The translations under genes were made by a program, and so were the position numbers. This document shows positions 46,647 through 60,366 of a DNA stretch of 64,000 nt, in pieces (position 1 is the first letter of the stretch; each line of letters begins with the position of its first letter). The DNA is from Umbelopsis ramanniana AG (Eukaryota > Mucoromycota > Umbelopsidomycetes > Umbelopsidales > Umbelopsidaceae), in NCBI RefSeq assembly GCF_025399195.1, contig NW_026252122.1, positions 164,549 to 228,548 on the forward strand. The letters are read 5' to 3'. A model generated the notes under the pieces. That model saw only the letters and a list, made by a program, of their open reading frames with translations, was not told the origin of the DNA and searched no databases.

Positions 46647-49510
46647 ATGTTAGCTGGCTACTGGAGCTGGATTCTGACGACAAGTATGATGCGTAGGTGG
46701 CTTTACCATTATGAGTTGAGCAATGCCATCGTTCGATTGGTCACTCTCACTGCCATCAATTGGTCCATCTCTGCCTTCATAAATTCACACTATGGTCCTG
46801 ACGCGCCAATATGGACCTGGATGACCATTTGCTTCATCCTTCTAGTATCCAACGTACTGAAAATTGTACTTGCCTCCAGTCCAAAGTATAATAGAAAGGT
46901 CGAGGACGTTCAAGAACCACGAATTAATCACAAATCGACCGTCGTCAAAGTTTTGATTCTTCCACTATTTGTGGTGATCTTGCTGACCATGTTTTCTTCC
47001 ATGATTCAAATCGATCGTCTGCGCTATACCTCCAGCCAACTCATGAAGCAAGAGTTCAAGCTTTCAACTTCTACAGATTTGGCGGATTTCGGTCAGTCTG
47101 CCGTCAAAGTCATGGTGGTCGTTCTTTCTTCTTGGACTCCAAAAGGTTTCGAAAAGCGACAGGTGTTTCGAAACACAACATTAAAGTTGATGCCCGGAAA
47201 CACTGATCGCATCGCTTTCACCTACAGATTCATTCTTGGCGAAGCCCCTTCAGCTAAAGCCTCATCCCTCATGGGTCCCAGCATTACAAGGGAGAACGAT
47301 ATATACAATGATATTCTCATCGTTCCTTCATCTGATCTGTACAACGATTTGAGTCGCAAAGTATATAAGGCTTTGGAGTGGACAAATGACTACAATTTCG
47401 ACTTTCTAGTAAAGACCGATGACGATATCTTTGTTCGATGGGACACCATTAGTCAGGAACTGGCAACGCTCGGACCTCAGCGCTTCTATTGGCGTGGTCT
47501 TGGATATTGGTAAATGATCATTGATGGCCTTGCGAAATTGTCTGAAGCCATTTATTAACTCTCTTTGTTTTCAGGAACATTCCCCCTATCAAAAACAGCG
47601 AGAACAAAAATGCTGCCTTTGATTACCAGCTACCCATGTTTCCTCCTTTCACTGCTGGTGCTTTGTACATCTTGTCAAAGGACGTAGTGAACGCTATAGT
47701 CGGAACTCCTGGGCCCAGGCTATATACCAAGAACGAAGATCAGAATCTGGGCATCTGGCTGTTCCCTTATAATGTCAAACCAATCCACGACCGTAGAATT
47801 CAACAAGCTGATGTTTGTGAAGATGATATGATTGCCAAACATTTTGGAGATAGCTACGAGATTGGCGGCTCCATGTACGACATGTTGAACAACATTGAAA
47901 ACAACAAGAGACTTTGTTCCGGATTCAAAACCAACTTGTGTGCATTATGCTACCCTTGCCGTGGAAAAGCCAATCATTGGAAAGATTGGAACTTCGACTG
48001 TGACGAAACGAAAGGTGTCACTTTACTTCATCAGCCTGAGATGACCTTGGTAACCGAAACCGTCAAGCAAGTGAAGGATAAGACAGAAGTTTCTGTCCTG
48101 GGTAAAAACGATGATTGGATCGTAAAAGGACTTTTGACCCAATTGACCTCCACCTATTCTGAAACGGATAATTGGCACTTGCTTCATTGGGTCTGCTGGA
48201 CGACTGACCCTTCCACATTCACCGATCGTCACTGGAGAACATTGGAATTGATCTGGATCCACCAACCTCGAGCCGTTGTCTTCATGCTGACAACAACACT
48301 TCCCGATAGCTTTTTCGAAGAATACAAACGTAACGGATACAACATTCATGTGGTCCGCTTTAGCAAGGACTTGCTACTCAACTACAGATGGTACTTGGGC
48401 CCTGACTCTCACTCCTGGTTGACAGACTGGGACAAGTGGGAAAAAGGTCCTTACTTCTTCTCCCATTTGACGGACTACATGCGATACCTGTTGATTTACA
48501 AGTATGGTGGTACTTACATGGACATGGACGCTTTATGGATCCGCTCTCCTCCTGATGATAACCTCGAGTTCATCGGTGCAGACTATGCCACCCTCAAATC
48601 TGATGCAGACTGGACCTTAGATACCGATGGTATGTACCTTGCTCCTGGAGTCATGAGATTCCGAAAAGGCTGGACTGCATTTAAGGATATCGCCGAAGCA
48701 GCGTTTTCGCCGTCATACAATCCAGCATGCTTCAACTGCGTTGGACCACGTGCGATCACCATCTATGTAAAGCACAACCGAAAGTCTATGGAAGCTGCAG
48801 GATTTACCATTGTTCCCAACAATGTTCTCTATCCCGTTAATTATGTGGAAGTCCATCGATTGCTCGAAAGTGATGCATTAGCGGAACATGAGCTTCGATA
48901 TAACATTATGGTCAAGAGCTGGAGTATTCATCTGTTTGGCAAGATGACCAATCATCTACCGGTTCAAAGTGGTAGTGTCGTTGACCTGGTCTTCAAGAAG
49001 TTTGATCTGGACATTCCTCATACCGATACAACAACGCATAACATTATTAGCTCAACACGACAGATGCAAACACCGTTCACGCTAGTGGGTCCCAAGAACT
49101 ATATTTATCGCACTTCAAGTGCTTCCGATAAACTAGGAATTCCAATTTCGGATAGCCTACAGCAAATACCTGGCACTTTCCAAGGGCTCGATGTCATTTA
49201 TGTACGAGGAGGACCAGCCAAAAGTAGATTGGTTTCCATAAAACTCTCCGTCACCAGTGGTAAACTTCGTATCGGTGCTGCTCATGGATCAGACTTCGCA
49301 GAGTCAACATTGGAGTTACGTGAAGTTACCAAGAAAGACGTCAATGCTTTATTGAACAGCATAATGTATACACCAAGCACTATTTTGGCTGCCAATGGTG
49401 GCCGTGATAGCCTTCAGATTGCCATTGAATACGGCGACGATGCGGAACACATTAGCGCAAGCATTGAAGTCAAGATATACGTTTCTGAAGTTGATGGCGC
49501 AACTTTCTAA
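46647..49510 (+). CDS. Two-domain glycosyltransferase (GT31-like plus GT32-like) with C-terminal beta-sandwich
   Basis: Exons 46647-47509 and 47575-49510 give 932 aa, plus a possible coding extension upstream of an intron. The N-terminus has several membrane helices (WMTICFILLVSNVLKIVL, VVKVLILPLFVVILLTMF). A beta-1,3-galactosyltransferase-like (GT31) domain follows, with VKTDDDIFVRWD as its metal motif, near residues 150-400. A second catalytic region of GT32/alpha-1,4-glycosyltransferase type has LTDYMRYLLIYKYGGTYMDMD as the DxD motif near 600. The end (DVNALLNSIMYTPS ... DSLQIAIEYGD) looks like a cadherin-like/CSPG-type beta-sandwich. Golgi location and glycan or wall-polymer synthesis are inferred. 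The start codon is uncertain. Confidence 0.82.
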
Positions 49511-49792
49511 AAACCCCCCGTAAAAATTCCACATGCCTTTCATACTTTTGACAAGCATCATCCATTTGCCTATTTGCTTTTCCGATCATGATCAAAATTG
49601 ACACAACAAAAAAGAGGACCTGAAGTTCGGTAGTTACCTCTAGAGCATCATTTATTATTTGCATTGTAATCGTTATGGTTTATGGCAGAAATAGACATAC
49701 ACAATCACCCGCATACACATTAAATATATATATTTTATATACACAAACTACTATTGTTGATTTCACTGATTTTTGTACACGAGTTGATTGGG

Positions 49793-52700
49793 TTACTGAT
49801 TCAGGACCTCACGCCCTTCGATCAACCACTCTGGCCATTCTGGCACACGACCTACGATGACTTTCAATACATCGACCCATTGTTTCCGCTCTTTGGAGTT
49901 GTCACAAAAGAAGTCCATGTGTTCTCCGTTTGAAAATGTGATCCGTATACTGTTTTTGACAGAACAGTACAAGCTGTCACTGTCCAGGCTGTTCCTTGAC
50001 AACCTTTGATTGGTACTCTCTGACGATATGGACATCTGCGATGACATGATGGACCCTGGCTTGATATGTGGATGCAAGTCATTGTCGGTCGGTGGCAGCA
50101 TCTCTATCATTTCAAGGACATGGGGTTCTTGTGAATGCGCCACTATAGCGTGGTCAACAGTCATGATTTCAGCTTTGGACATATCAATCACTGATCGTAG
50201 AGAATGGTTCGTATCCGTGTGTGAGTACAGTCTACCGCCAACCAATCTGAAAAATCGCCGTCTCCAAAACTGAAAGAGAAACATTAGTTTTGTAAGCTTA
50301 TGTTTGTGTATGTACATGACCAATGTGTGCTTACATTTAAGTCGCCTCCAAGCTGTGACATGTAGCCGGTATGCCAGCAGGTTTCATGCCATCGTCGGAT
50401 ATTGAGGGCTTCCTCACAAGCCTCTAAGCTTGGCGGAAGAGAGAACCTCTGTAGGTTTAAATAGTTAGTACTATATAAAGACTAAGAAAAAAGATGTGCT
50501 ACACACGGTACCTGTGAATCCACTCCTGGAAGATAAGCTAACTTTACGATAAGTTTACCAACCACCTTTTCGCGAATTGGTCGTCTCGCCATTCGGTTTC
50601 TGGAAGCGATCAGAGGAATCCCTGCATCCTTGTACCAGCCGTTTACAAGATGAAACGTCGCCGTACAAATTTTGCTTTGGCACTCTGACATTATATCCTG
50701 GAAGGATATTCGTACTTGTGCAAGCGCACCATCGTCACCATTAATGTATTTCGATAGACCTTCAGCTCTGGATTTCCTCTGAGTAGATAGAATCCGAGAC
50801 AATGTGGTTGATCGGTCAGTATCTGGATGCTTAACATGAATGGTAATAGTAAAGTCCAAAAAGTCGTGAGTTTCCCTATAAATTACAATTCTTCGATAAG
50901 TATCACGAAAGCCGCCTTAACCCGCAATTCGCTGTTTTCTTACAGTTTAAACTCGTGGCCAAACTCAGTGTTCCTGCTCAGTCGACGACTAGGTGAAGTG
51001 TGTTCATAGGTACCTTCGTTAAGAACGCAACGTGCTTCCATATCGCCTTCAGCAAGAAAACGTTAGTCGATCTATTTTATAAATCACAGCTGCATTGTGT
51101 TTCACTTACGAGAAGGAAAGGGGAAATCCAAATCCTGGGCAGCAATAACTTTGAGGTATAGTCTTCCACGCGCAGATGAGTCAGGTGAGCTTCGGGAGAG
51201 TAGATCCATACTTCTTCGTCTTTCCACCCACGGCCGAGGTGCGAAGTTGGCTGTGCTCTCAATGCTGTGGATAGACTGTGCAGAGTCATCGTACGCTTCC
51301 AAAGCCTCTGTAGTTGCGTTCATCTTAGCAGCTTTGATAGCGTGAGCATCGGCTATTGCTTGATCAGCACCACCAGCTTTTTCAAAATCTGCTGACGCTA
51401 CGACAACTTTAGACCTTCGTCGCTCTCGATATCCTTTTGGCTATGGTACAAATGATATTAGTTTCTTCAATAGTAAAATTTGTTCATCCACCAGATAGAC
51501 ACACTACCTTTTGCCCTTCTGCAATTCGCTCAAAGTCTTCTAGTAAGGATTTTTCGAAGCCGGCACCAGGCCGACTGGTCGTCAATGAAATCATATTTGT
51601 GACTCCCTCCGTGTAAGTTGCCCTACGAGAACCTTCACTCAAAAGCATAGGAGTTTCGTTGTCTTTTTCATCCTGGACATCCGCATTGACCTCATCCATA
51701 TCAAAGTCATATTTCCCGTTCTGGACTTGTTCGCGACGAACGCGTTCCATTCTCTTGCGTTGTTTGTACCATTCAGAAAGGTCCATCGGTCGGGAGACAG
51801 AAGCTGTGTTTGTGTATGTTTTGGGCTTGGTCGGAATGCCAGTAGAAGATTTTGGTCTGGGTGGTACCATGGCTGATTCCAACGTCTCTTCAGATGTAAA
51901 TTTATCAGATAATGCGAGCTTAGTTTCTGGGATCTGTACAGTATTCAAGGTAGGCGTGTCAGCTATCTGGGGTTTGAGCTGCTGATCTGCATCGACGACT
52001 GAGCTAGCTTCAACGATATTGGCTGCTATGTCGCTGATCTCCTGCGATTCCACCTCATCAATATCATTTACTATCCGTTCAGCATCTGATGAAAATGGTT
52101 TGTCTTTGGTCATATTTATCGGCTCGAAAGCATCCTCTTCACTTCGATTTTTCTTTAATTCCGCCAAGCGGCTGAGTACGTCGTCCCGAGAAATTCGACT
52201 ACTTCGTTTATACTGTTGAGTTTCTGGCACAGGAGTGACATCGGGAAGTTCAGGAACTTCAGGAGCATCTGTGAAAGGTAAAGAATCTTCAGAAGAGGGT
52301 GATGAAATGGATATATCTGAATCCGTGTCGACGCATTTTGAGAGTTCTGATGGGGTTACAATTTGTAATTTGTTCATATCCAAAGGTGGAAGAGACTGAT
52401 TTCCAAAAGAGACATCTTTCACAAACACTTGGGTATCGTCTTTGAACGCTTTGCTTTCCTGGGTTTGTTTTTCTTCAGTAAGGTCACTCTTGGCAGATTG
52501 ATCAATAGCTTTAACAGGCTTAACATCTTTGCTTTGAGAATCCGTATGAACAAATTCATGCACTTCAGTCTGCTCACACCATGTCACTGTTTTGCGCCGC
52601 GAGCTTTCTTCTGTGTCTTCTTGCTTTACAATATTTGATCTAGGTTTTGTCGCTCCAATGTGGCTGCGGTTACTGGATCCATTTGAAAGGGCAGTTCGAA

Positions 52701-53184
52701 TATACTGACTATTGGGTTGACGCTGAAGATCCATATCGTGTAGTCCACTATTGGGACGCCATCGACCGACTGAAGGTCGCATCAGGTGTGAAGAAACAGC
52801 TGGAAGTGGTGATGAAATCGAGCGTTCAATATGAAGTACAGAAGATCGTTGTGCGGCTGACTTGATGGCCAGCGAAGCAACTTCTATCTTCTTTGCTGGA
52901 AACGCACTACCTAGTTGCTCTAGTTTCGATTTAGGTAGTGGCACCTTAGTGTTATTTGCAGCAAAATTGTATCCTCCAGGGATATAGCTGCCACCACGGC
53001 GATGTGCTTTCACAAACTGTGGTTTGTTATGTTCCGTTCCTGGGTCTGACCTTGAAGTAAGCGGCGCAGGGTTTTGTGGATTCGCATAAACTGAGCCATC
53101 CGACACTTGAGAGTCAGTGTATTCATCTTGTTTGTCAACATTGATGGTTGACAAACGGACGAGAGGCTCCATTTCGATTGACAT
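49793..53184 (-). CDS. Anillin/Bud4/Mid2-like septation scaffold with C-terminal PH domain
   Basis: A large first exon (about 51,510-53,184, MSIEMEPLVRLS) and about five smaller exons give a protein of roughly 950 aa. The N-terminal half is disordered and acidic. Next is a basic helix (PMDLSEWYKQRKRMERVRRE), then a C2-like anillin homology segment (GRLYLKVIAAQDLDFPFPS, then DFTITIHVKHPD, then KVVGKLIVKLAYLPG). The C-terminus holds a PH domain (HTGYMSQLGGDLN, FWRRRFFRLVGGRLYSHTD, SKERKQWVDVLKVIVGR). This order is that of fungal Bud4, Mid1 and Mid2, which organise septins and the contractile ring at division or branch sites. In coenocytic fungi the role at rare septa is less clear. An ATG at 53182-53184 is chosen. 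Confidence 0.85.
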
Positions 53185-54980
53185 GTAAAGATTCAAAGCG
53201 AGGGATGGTTGAGTTGTGCACCCGCAGTTCCTTGCGTGATACCGGCGGTAAGGGTCGTTAAAAACAATTGCCTTTCCAGGATGTTTTGATTTCCCTCATC
53301 TGGGCCCGACAACGCTCTTCCCGTTGCTCTTCCACTTCATCCTATCCTATTATGACATAGCACTCACCTCTCAATCAAGACATCCTTATACCTGTCAAAG
53401 AACCAACAACATAGTATCCTGACGTTATCACTTGACTGCTATCCACACGAATGAAGTCACTCGGCCATATTGATATTTGCCAGACAAGTGAATAGAAATT
53501 TTCTCAGTCATAAAAGCAATGAAAACGCAAGGAGAGACTTTGGCTTCATGGTCCCGAAGTTCGGAAAAGGAGCGGTGACAAACGCACTTCGCCGTACGGT
53601 AGAGCATACGGAAAAATTCGCCCGGATCGCCTTGCCGAGCATGAAATACTGCATCGAGCACTATTATTTAATACTGTTGGTCCAATCGCTTTTAATCGCG
53701 GCAACTCTAGGACTTTTCAGACAATGCTCATGCAACTATAAACTAATATGGGTAATAATCTATACCAGGGTAAAGGAGCCTTGGTCTCGGTTACAATCAC
53801 ACTGATGAAGTTATTGATATCGAAGCTTTTTTTGCTTGTGACTGGACACGACAAATTGTTCGTGGCTTCAATCGGCCCTTTGTTTACGAAACTTCTCACC
53901 TTTCAACACACAATTCAACCATCTAAGAGCATAACAGTGGATGATTTTGTAGTGCATTTCCATCATAGGCAGAATGTTTGTTCGGCTTGAATTTCGCGAC
54001 AGTTCTTATGTAGCTCTTAAATCAAACGAGTTGAATGAAAGTATGAGGCACTTAAATAATTAATTGTAATTAATTGATTCGATAGAAACTAGTACCAGAC
54101 CCGGCATTGCCTGGACGACGTGTCGGAACTGGTACCATCCATGCTTTAACCCGTACCTATGACACTCAGCGAGAACCATCTTTGACTGCTAGTTACCTGA
54201 TGAGATGCTGCTCAAGGTCACCAATAAAAAGTTTTTCTTTCCGTTCTATATATGATCTTATTGGAAAGAGGTAGTGAATTAAAGTTACAAGAGCTGCGCG
54301 ATCTTTCTCTCCTGCAAGATATTGTCTTGATTAACCAGGCTATACAGAAATGTTTGACAAGCTTATCTATATTGTTTTCAAACCCGCGAATTTTGTTGCC
54401 TAACTCGGTATCCAGCGATGCTGGCACCTTCCTGCTGAAGCGTCCAAGACTCATCACTATGCTACCTAACAAATTGTTCGGTTGCAATCCATTCTTACGT
54501 TACATTCGTTACTAGATAGAATGTTCGTAGCAGCTATACTGAGCGAAAACCAGTTTACCGGCCTTCGTGATGGATGACTTTGTGAGCCGATTACTTTAGG
54601 CTGGCTGCAGGAAATACATATCTCCTACAGAGTGAAGACTTGTGGTCATGGACTGACCCATGTCCAACGCTGGAAACTTGTAAAGCTTGTTATCATGTTG
54701 TACGCAATGTTGTGCAGCTCAGACAACCTGTGGAGTTTCATATTAATGTAATATAGGACATAAATTGGATTACTGTATTTTCTAGTTTCTATACTGAGAT
54801 GTGTTACTATAACTTGGGTCGTTGGAGATCACCAAGTGCCTCTGTGATAAAAATTCTCCACGTCGTACGGGAAAAGCATATTTTTTGTATAAGGTAACGA
54901 GATAATACCTCAATGAGAGCGTTTGTATAAGCTGTACATAGTCTACTAACACCATCTCTAACAGATTGTTACAAGTCTGA
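53185..54980. other. Intergenic region between anillin-like and F-box genes
   Basis: 1.8 kb. The divergent promoter of the anillin-like gene and upstream region of the F-box gene. Open frames at 53470-53805 and 54252-54515 look random. Confidence 0.4.
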
Positions 54981-54992
54981 AAGCTGCTCAAG

Positions 54993-56132
54993 GTGTCTGC
55001 ACATTCCCTTCTCTTGCCGAGGCTACCAACAGAAATTTGGTGCATAATCTACTCTTTACTGGAGATTGAGGATGCCATTTCTGCGAATAGTGTTTGTAAA
55101 TCTTGGTATGCAAGCCTTAATGATAACGCCATTTGGGAAGTCGTGCTTAATCGTGTTTTGAGAGGATATCCCCTTCATCGTTTTTCTGTACCTGATATTC
55201 TGCTCCAGCTAAAACGCCCTGCCACTATTGATTTCACGACTCCCAGTACTTCCGATAGTAATCTGGAAGTTTGGACTGGCAGCTACAAGCAAAGAGCTGT
55301 TTTCACCATATATTTGCTGAAAGTCCAGGGCCAACTGGTGGATATCATGCGTTCACAGACGGCCAATACGTTCAAAGACGATGCGTCTGAGCCTTTGTTT
55401 GACGGGCAATTTTTGACGACAATAGAAGACCATGCTGGTGGTTATCTCCCATTCGACCTGGTGGTGTATCTGCTCAAGTTTTCGCAATATTTTGTCCCGC
55501 AGACCACTTGGGGCGAGGAGCATTCCACGTTTGCATTGGCCAATACATCTCATTTCGTCACTTCAGCTCTCTGGAATTTGTTCAACAAGCAATCTACTTT
55601 TGTTGCATATGAGGAAATGGCGCTGGAGGTTATGGAGTATTTCAGGCAAGAATCCATTCCGTCAGTCGATATTCATAAAGGCGTCGATGAAGAAATCTTG
55701 CAATACCTTCGCACCTTGAAGACACTCTCTTTTGCTAGCGCTCCAAAAGACGGCGACGAAAGGTATCATATTCAAGTTGTACTAAACACTAGCATTGACG
55801 ACTCCGCTGAAGTGCCAAACAAGCTAAAGACAAGGTCTTTTGATATTGATATGGAAAAACTAAAAAATGGAGCTGGAAAGGTGTTTGCCTGTACGGTTGT
55901 ATACGAAACTGAATATCGTCTAACTTGGCTAGTAGAAAGTTTCACCGATTATATGATTCAATATACCGGTCTGGTTGTCAAGCATCGAAAGCTCCCCTTA
56001 TTCATGGATATTGGCTTTATGGACTTTGTAATTTATTCCCCACGCGACCAAAGCTTACCGAGATCTGTGCTTCTTCCACAACAAGGCGCGCAGAGAGTGA
56101 CAGACTATGACTCCAACCTGAACGATTCCTGA
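54993..56132 (+). CDS. F-box protein, start codon unresolved
   Basis: The open frame is about 379 codons. An N-terminal F-box (LPRLPTEIWCIIYSLLEIED, then ANSVCKSWYASL) is followed by about 300 residues I do not recognise (VWTGSYKQRAVFTIYLLKV, YLPFDLVVYLLKFSQYFVP, LTWLVESFTDYMIQYTGL). F-box proteins bring substrates to SCF ubiquitin ligases through Skp1. No in-frame ATG precedes the F-box; an in-frame stop lies at 54978-54980. A start exon upstream is therefore likely; a TACTAAC branch-like site at about 54,945 with an AACAG at about 54,963 shows that introns are present there. A broken start is the alternative. Confidence 0.72.
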   Translation: MSAHSLLLPRLPTEIWCIIYSLLEIEDAISANSVCKSWYASLNDNAIWEVVLNRVLRGYPLHRFSVPDILLQLKRPATIDFTTPSTSDSNLEVWTGSYKQRAVFTIYLLKVQGQLVDIMRSQTANTFKDDASEPLFDGQFLTTIEDHAGGYLPFDLVVYLLKFSQYFVPQTTWGEEHSTFALANTSHFVTSALWNLFNKQSTFVAYEEMALEVMEYFRQESIPSVDIHKGVDEEILQYLRTLKTLSFASAPKDGDERYHIQVVLNTSIDDSAEVPNKLKTRSFDIDMEKLKNGAGKVFACTVVYETEYRLTWLVESFTDYMIQYTGLVVKHRKLPLFMDIGFMDFVIYSPRDQSLPRSVLLPQQGAQRVTDYDSNLNDS

Positions 56133-56782
56133 CATGCCAATCGATATAGACAAATATGTTTATACAAGACTAATAAATACGGTAATGACTTTAAAGTGAG
56201 ACTGATAGATCAGTGGAGTAAGGAATATTTTGAGCCACGCGTTCTATCATGTATGAACCGTTTGCCTGGTACGGGATTAACCATTACATAAATGCTGGGT
56301 TTTTCGACTGAAAATGTATGGGTTCGGCGAAACCTGTACCAGACCGGTACCCGACACTCGGCAATTTTTAGGAGCACTAACAAGATACCTTTAGCACGTA
56401 CCACCATAACAAAGACATCTTGATTGTGTATCGGATACGGTGAAGTGTTTATCTCCGCTCTGCATTTGCTGATAAAAAAGATTGTACCTTGTAGAGCAAA
56501 TTTTATGTCACAACCCATGCTTGTAGCTGCCACTACCGCTGGTATTAGAAGTAGTGACAAAGCCGGGCTATCCGCAACTGGCTTTGACACGTCTAAAGTT
56601 GAGTTGACCCGCTGAAAGGATAGATATTTGATGGTGTCATCGACAATGCCTTGGATCATTTTATCACCACTTTCGCGCAGGCTCTCTAGCATTAGCTTTA
56701 TACACAATGATCGATGGCTCATCTATGCCAATGCCATCAAATTTTATTCAGGACCACCAAGTATTCTTTTTACATTGACTAA
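56133..56782. other. Convergent region between F-box and TPI genes
   Basis: A minus-strand open frame (56210-56722, 170 codons) fills most of the region: MSHRSLCIKLMLESLRE, then DTIKYLSFQRVNSTLDVSK. It matches nothing I know. Several GT/AG pairs inside would change its end. A frame of this length is expected once or twice by chance in 64 kb, so it is not called as a gene. Confidence 0.4.
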
Positions 56783-58330
<1,548 letters not shown>

Positions 58331-58933
58331 TTAAAAAAGCAAAACAGCAGCACCAGCAGCAACACCAGCGCCGATGACACCAGCCTTGATGACAGATGCG
58401 CCAGACTTGGCTGAACCAGATGCGGCGGCGCTTCCAGATGCAGCAGCAGAACCAGAAGGTGATGAAGCAGAACCGGTGGCAGATGGTGATGAGCCAGAGG
58501 CAGCAGCACTTCCTGAACCAGATTCAGCAGCAGCACCAGAAGAGGGTGATCCGGAACCAGTAGAGTTTGATGAAGAGCCAGATCCGGTCTTAATGGTGAA
58601 GAAACCACTGTAGGCAATGTTGGGGGAAGTTCCTAGTTCGAAAGCATAGTCAGTACCTGCGGGAGTATCAGCAGGAATGGTCCAAGTGTATTTTCCATCT
58701 GAAGTTTGGACGTTGGTAGCGACCTGGCCGACAGGCTGGAGAGCGGTAGCAGGGCCTTTGGCAAGTTGGATTTGACCAAGGGTTGGGGTAGTAGGGTTGG
58801 TCCAGGTAATCAAAGCCTGACCACCGGCGGTATAAACAGTACCAGTGAGTGGAGATGTAATGGAAACAGGAGTGGATTGCGCGCTAACGGCAGCAATAGC
58901 GAAGGCAGCAACGGCGGCGATGATGGATTTCAT
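58331..58933 (-). CDS. KRE9/KNH-domain GPI-anchored cell-surface protein
   Basis: Intronless, 200 aa. A signal peptide (MKSIIAAVAAFAIAAVSA, cleaved before Gln) precedes a Kre9/Knh1-like Ig-fold domain: PVSITSPLTGTVYTAGGQ, ITWTNPT, TWTIPADTPAGTDYAFELG. A Ser/Gly/Ala-rich, probably O-mannosylated stalk follows from about residue 116, and a hydrophobic tail (VIGAGVAAGAAVLLF) serves as GPI-attachment signal. Such proteins sit at the plasma membrane or wall and affect beta-glucan or wall assembly. TATAAAAGG lies on the minus strand at 58991-58999, 58 bp before the ATG. Confidence 0.93.
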   Translation of the reverse strand: MKSIIAAVAAFAIAAVSAQSTPVSITSPLTGTVYTAGGQALITWTNPTTPTLGQIQLAKGPATALQPVGQVATNVQTSDGKYTWTIPADTPAGTDYAFELGTSPNIAYSGFFTIKTGSGSSSNSTGSGSPSSGAAAESGSGSAAASGSSPSATGSASSPSGSAAASGSAAASGSAKSGASVIKAGVIGAGVAAGAAVLLF

Positions 58934-60366
58934 AATCAAAGGTAAGGGAAGGGAGAAGAGGTGTGTGAAATGTCGGAACGTAACTGAATCCCTTTTATAA
59001 TATTTCATATTTCGTAATCTTTGCTAATAATATGTTTTATAACTAAAGTGCATGAGACATTGGGCATTGGTCGGTTTAGCGGATATGCAATTGCTAGCGC
59101 AAATTACTTATGCCCCGATGCTGGTTAATTTTGGGACCTTTTAAAATTTCTTTCTCTCAGGGCACGGTCGTCTATCCCGGATGTCATAGGCTGATCGTAT
59201 TTTCATATGTTTGTATACTGAGAGAAGTTCTTCGAGAACTTGAGATTCCAAAGTGTTTCAAACTTCAAGACCCATTCCTGCAAGAAAAAGAGTGCATTAT
59301 GAAGGTTTGGCGTTTTGATGATCGGGTTCCAAACACGCTCCTTACCTATTTAGCAACGATTTAAACTCAGGTCGATCACCCAGTTTATGGCCAGTTAGAT
59401 GGACTCGTGGGACGCAACCGATTAAATAGATTGTCTTGCTGTAAGTAGCGACGGTATAATAATGGCATCTAAAAGACATAGTCCACAAATATTCAGAAGT
59501 CAAACTCCATCCTATAACTTGTCTCCAAGCTACCGGGCTTTCGTAAACGGCTGCACGTATGCTAAAATTTTCTAAGGTAATCAATATATCATACTTAGTG
59601 TCAAAAATTATAAATACATTTATTTGCAAGGTGGATGTGCCCAAATTGGTACATATGCTGCTCATTTACGTATGTCTTACCACCTCACGCAACTGGCTGG
59701 CTACAAAGATATCTGCCAACCACCTACTGTGCCCTCGTCCAGCAAAAAATCGTACATAGGAACATGGTTGCTGCTATGCACAAATTATTTCTGGGAAGCT
59801 ACTAACTCGTTGCGATTTCATGTCTCTACGACTTTTTTGGTTACTTACTGGAGTTTCATAAGAAGTAGCACATTTACTAATTTGCAGCATTTTCAACGTG
59901 TCCCTTGTGATAGTTATCTCTGGCTGCTACAACTGAACGAAGTGAAATACTACTTTGCTATTGCTTTTCAAAATATTAGAATGTATTTAAGTTCTTGGGA
60001 AAATCGCAAGTACTCATCAGAAAATTGGGTTGTGGGGTTCAATCTTGATGTTCCATCGTGGTACCTTTCAGTATAACACGCCGTGAGGTTTTGAAAAATT
60101 TCCTGTTATTGGTGATTCAGGCACAACTTTTTTCTCAGCCACCAATTCCAAGCGAAGACATTTTTCTTTTATTTATTCTTCTTGATACAATTTTCTTCTT
60201 GATATCCAATATATCCAATCTACCCAATCTACCCATCTCATCTGTTTTACCAAAAGAAAACTGCGTTCATAAAAAGGCGATTTTGCGTCAGATGCAAGAC
60301 ACTGTTTTAAAGACACTCAGATAATAATTTGCTTACCGCTTGTTGGCGTTAAAAATCTTGAGCATC
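58934..60366. other. Region with no recognisable gene
   Basis: Open frames at 59342-59665 (minus), 59624-60076 (plus) and 60058-60324 (plus) overlap on both strands and resemble nothing. It may be older repeat sequence beside the TnpB/Fanzor-like copy. The proximal 100 bp are the promoter of the KRE9-like gene. Confidence 0.4.

Noticed and set aside
59624-60076. 150-codon plus-strand frame beside the TnpB/Fanzor-like copy
   Set aside because: Low-complexity aromatic-rich translation with overlapping frames on the other strand; looks random.
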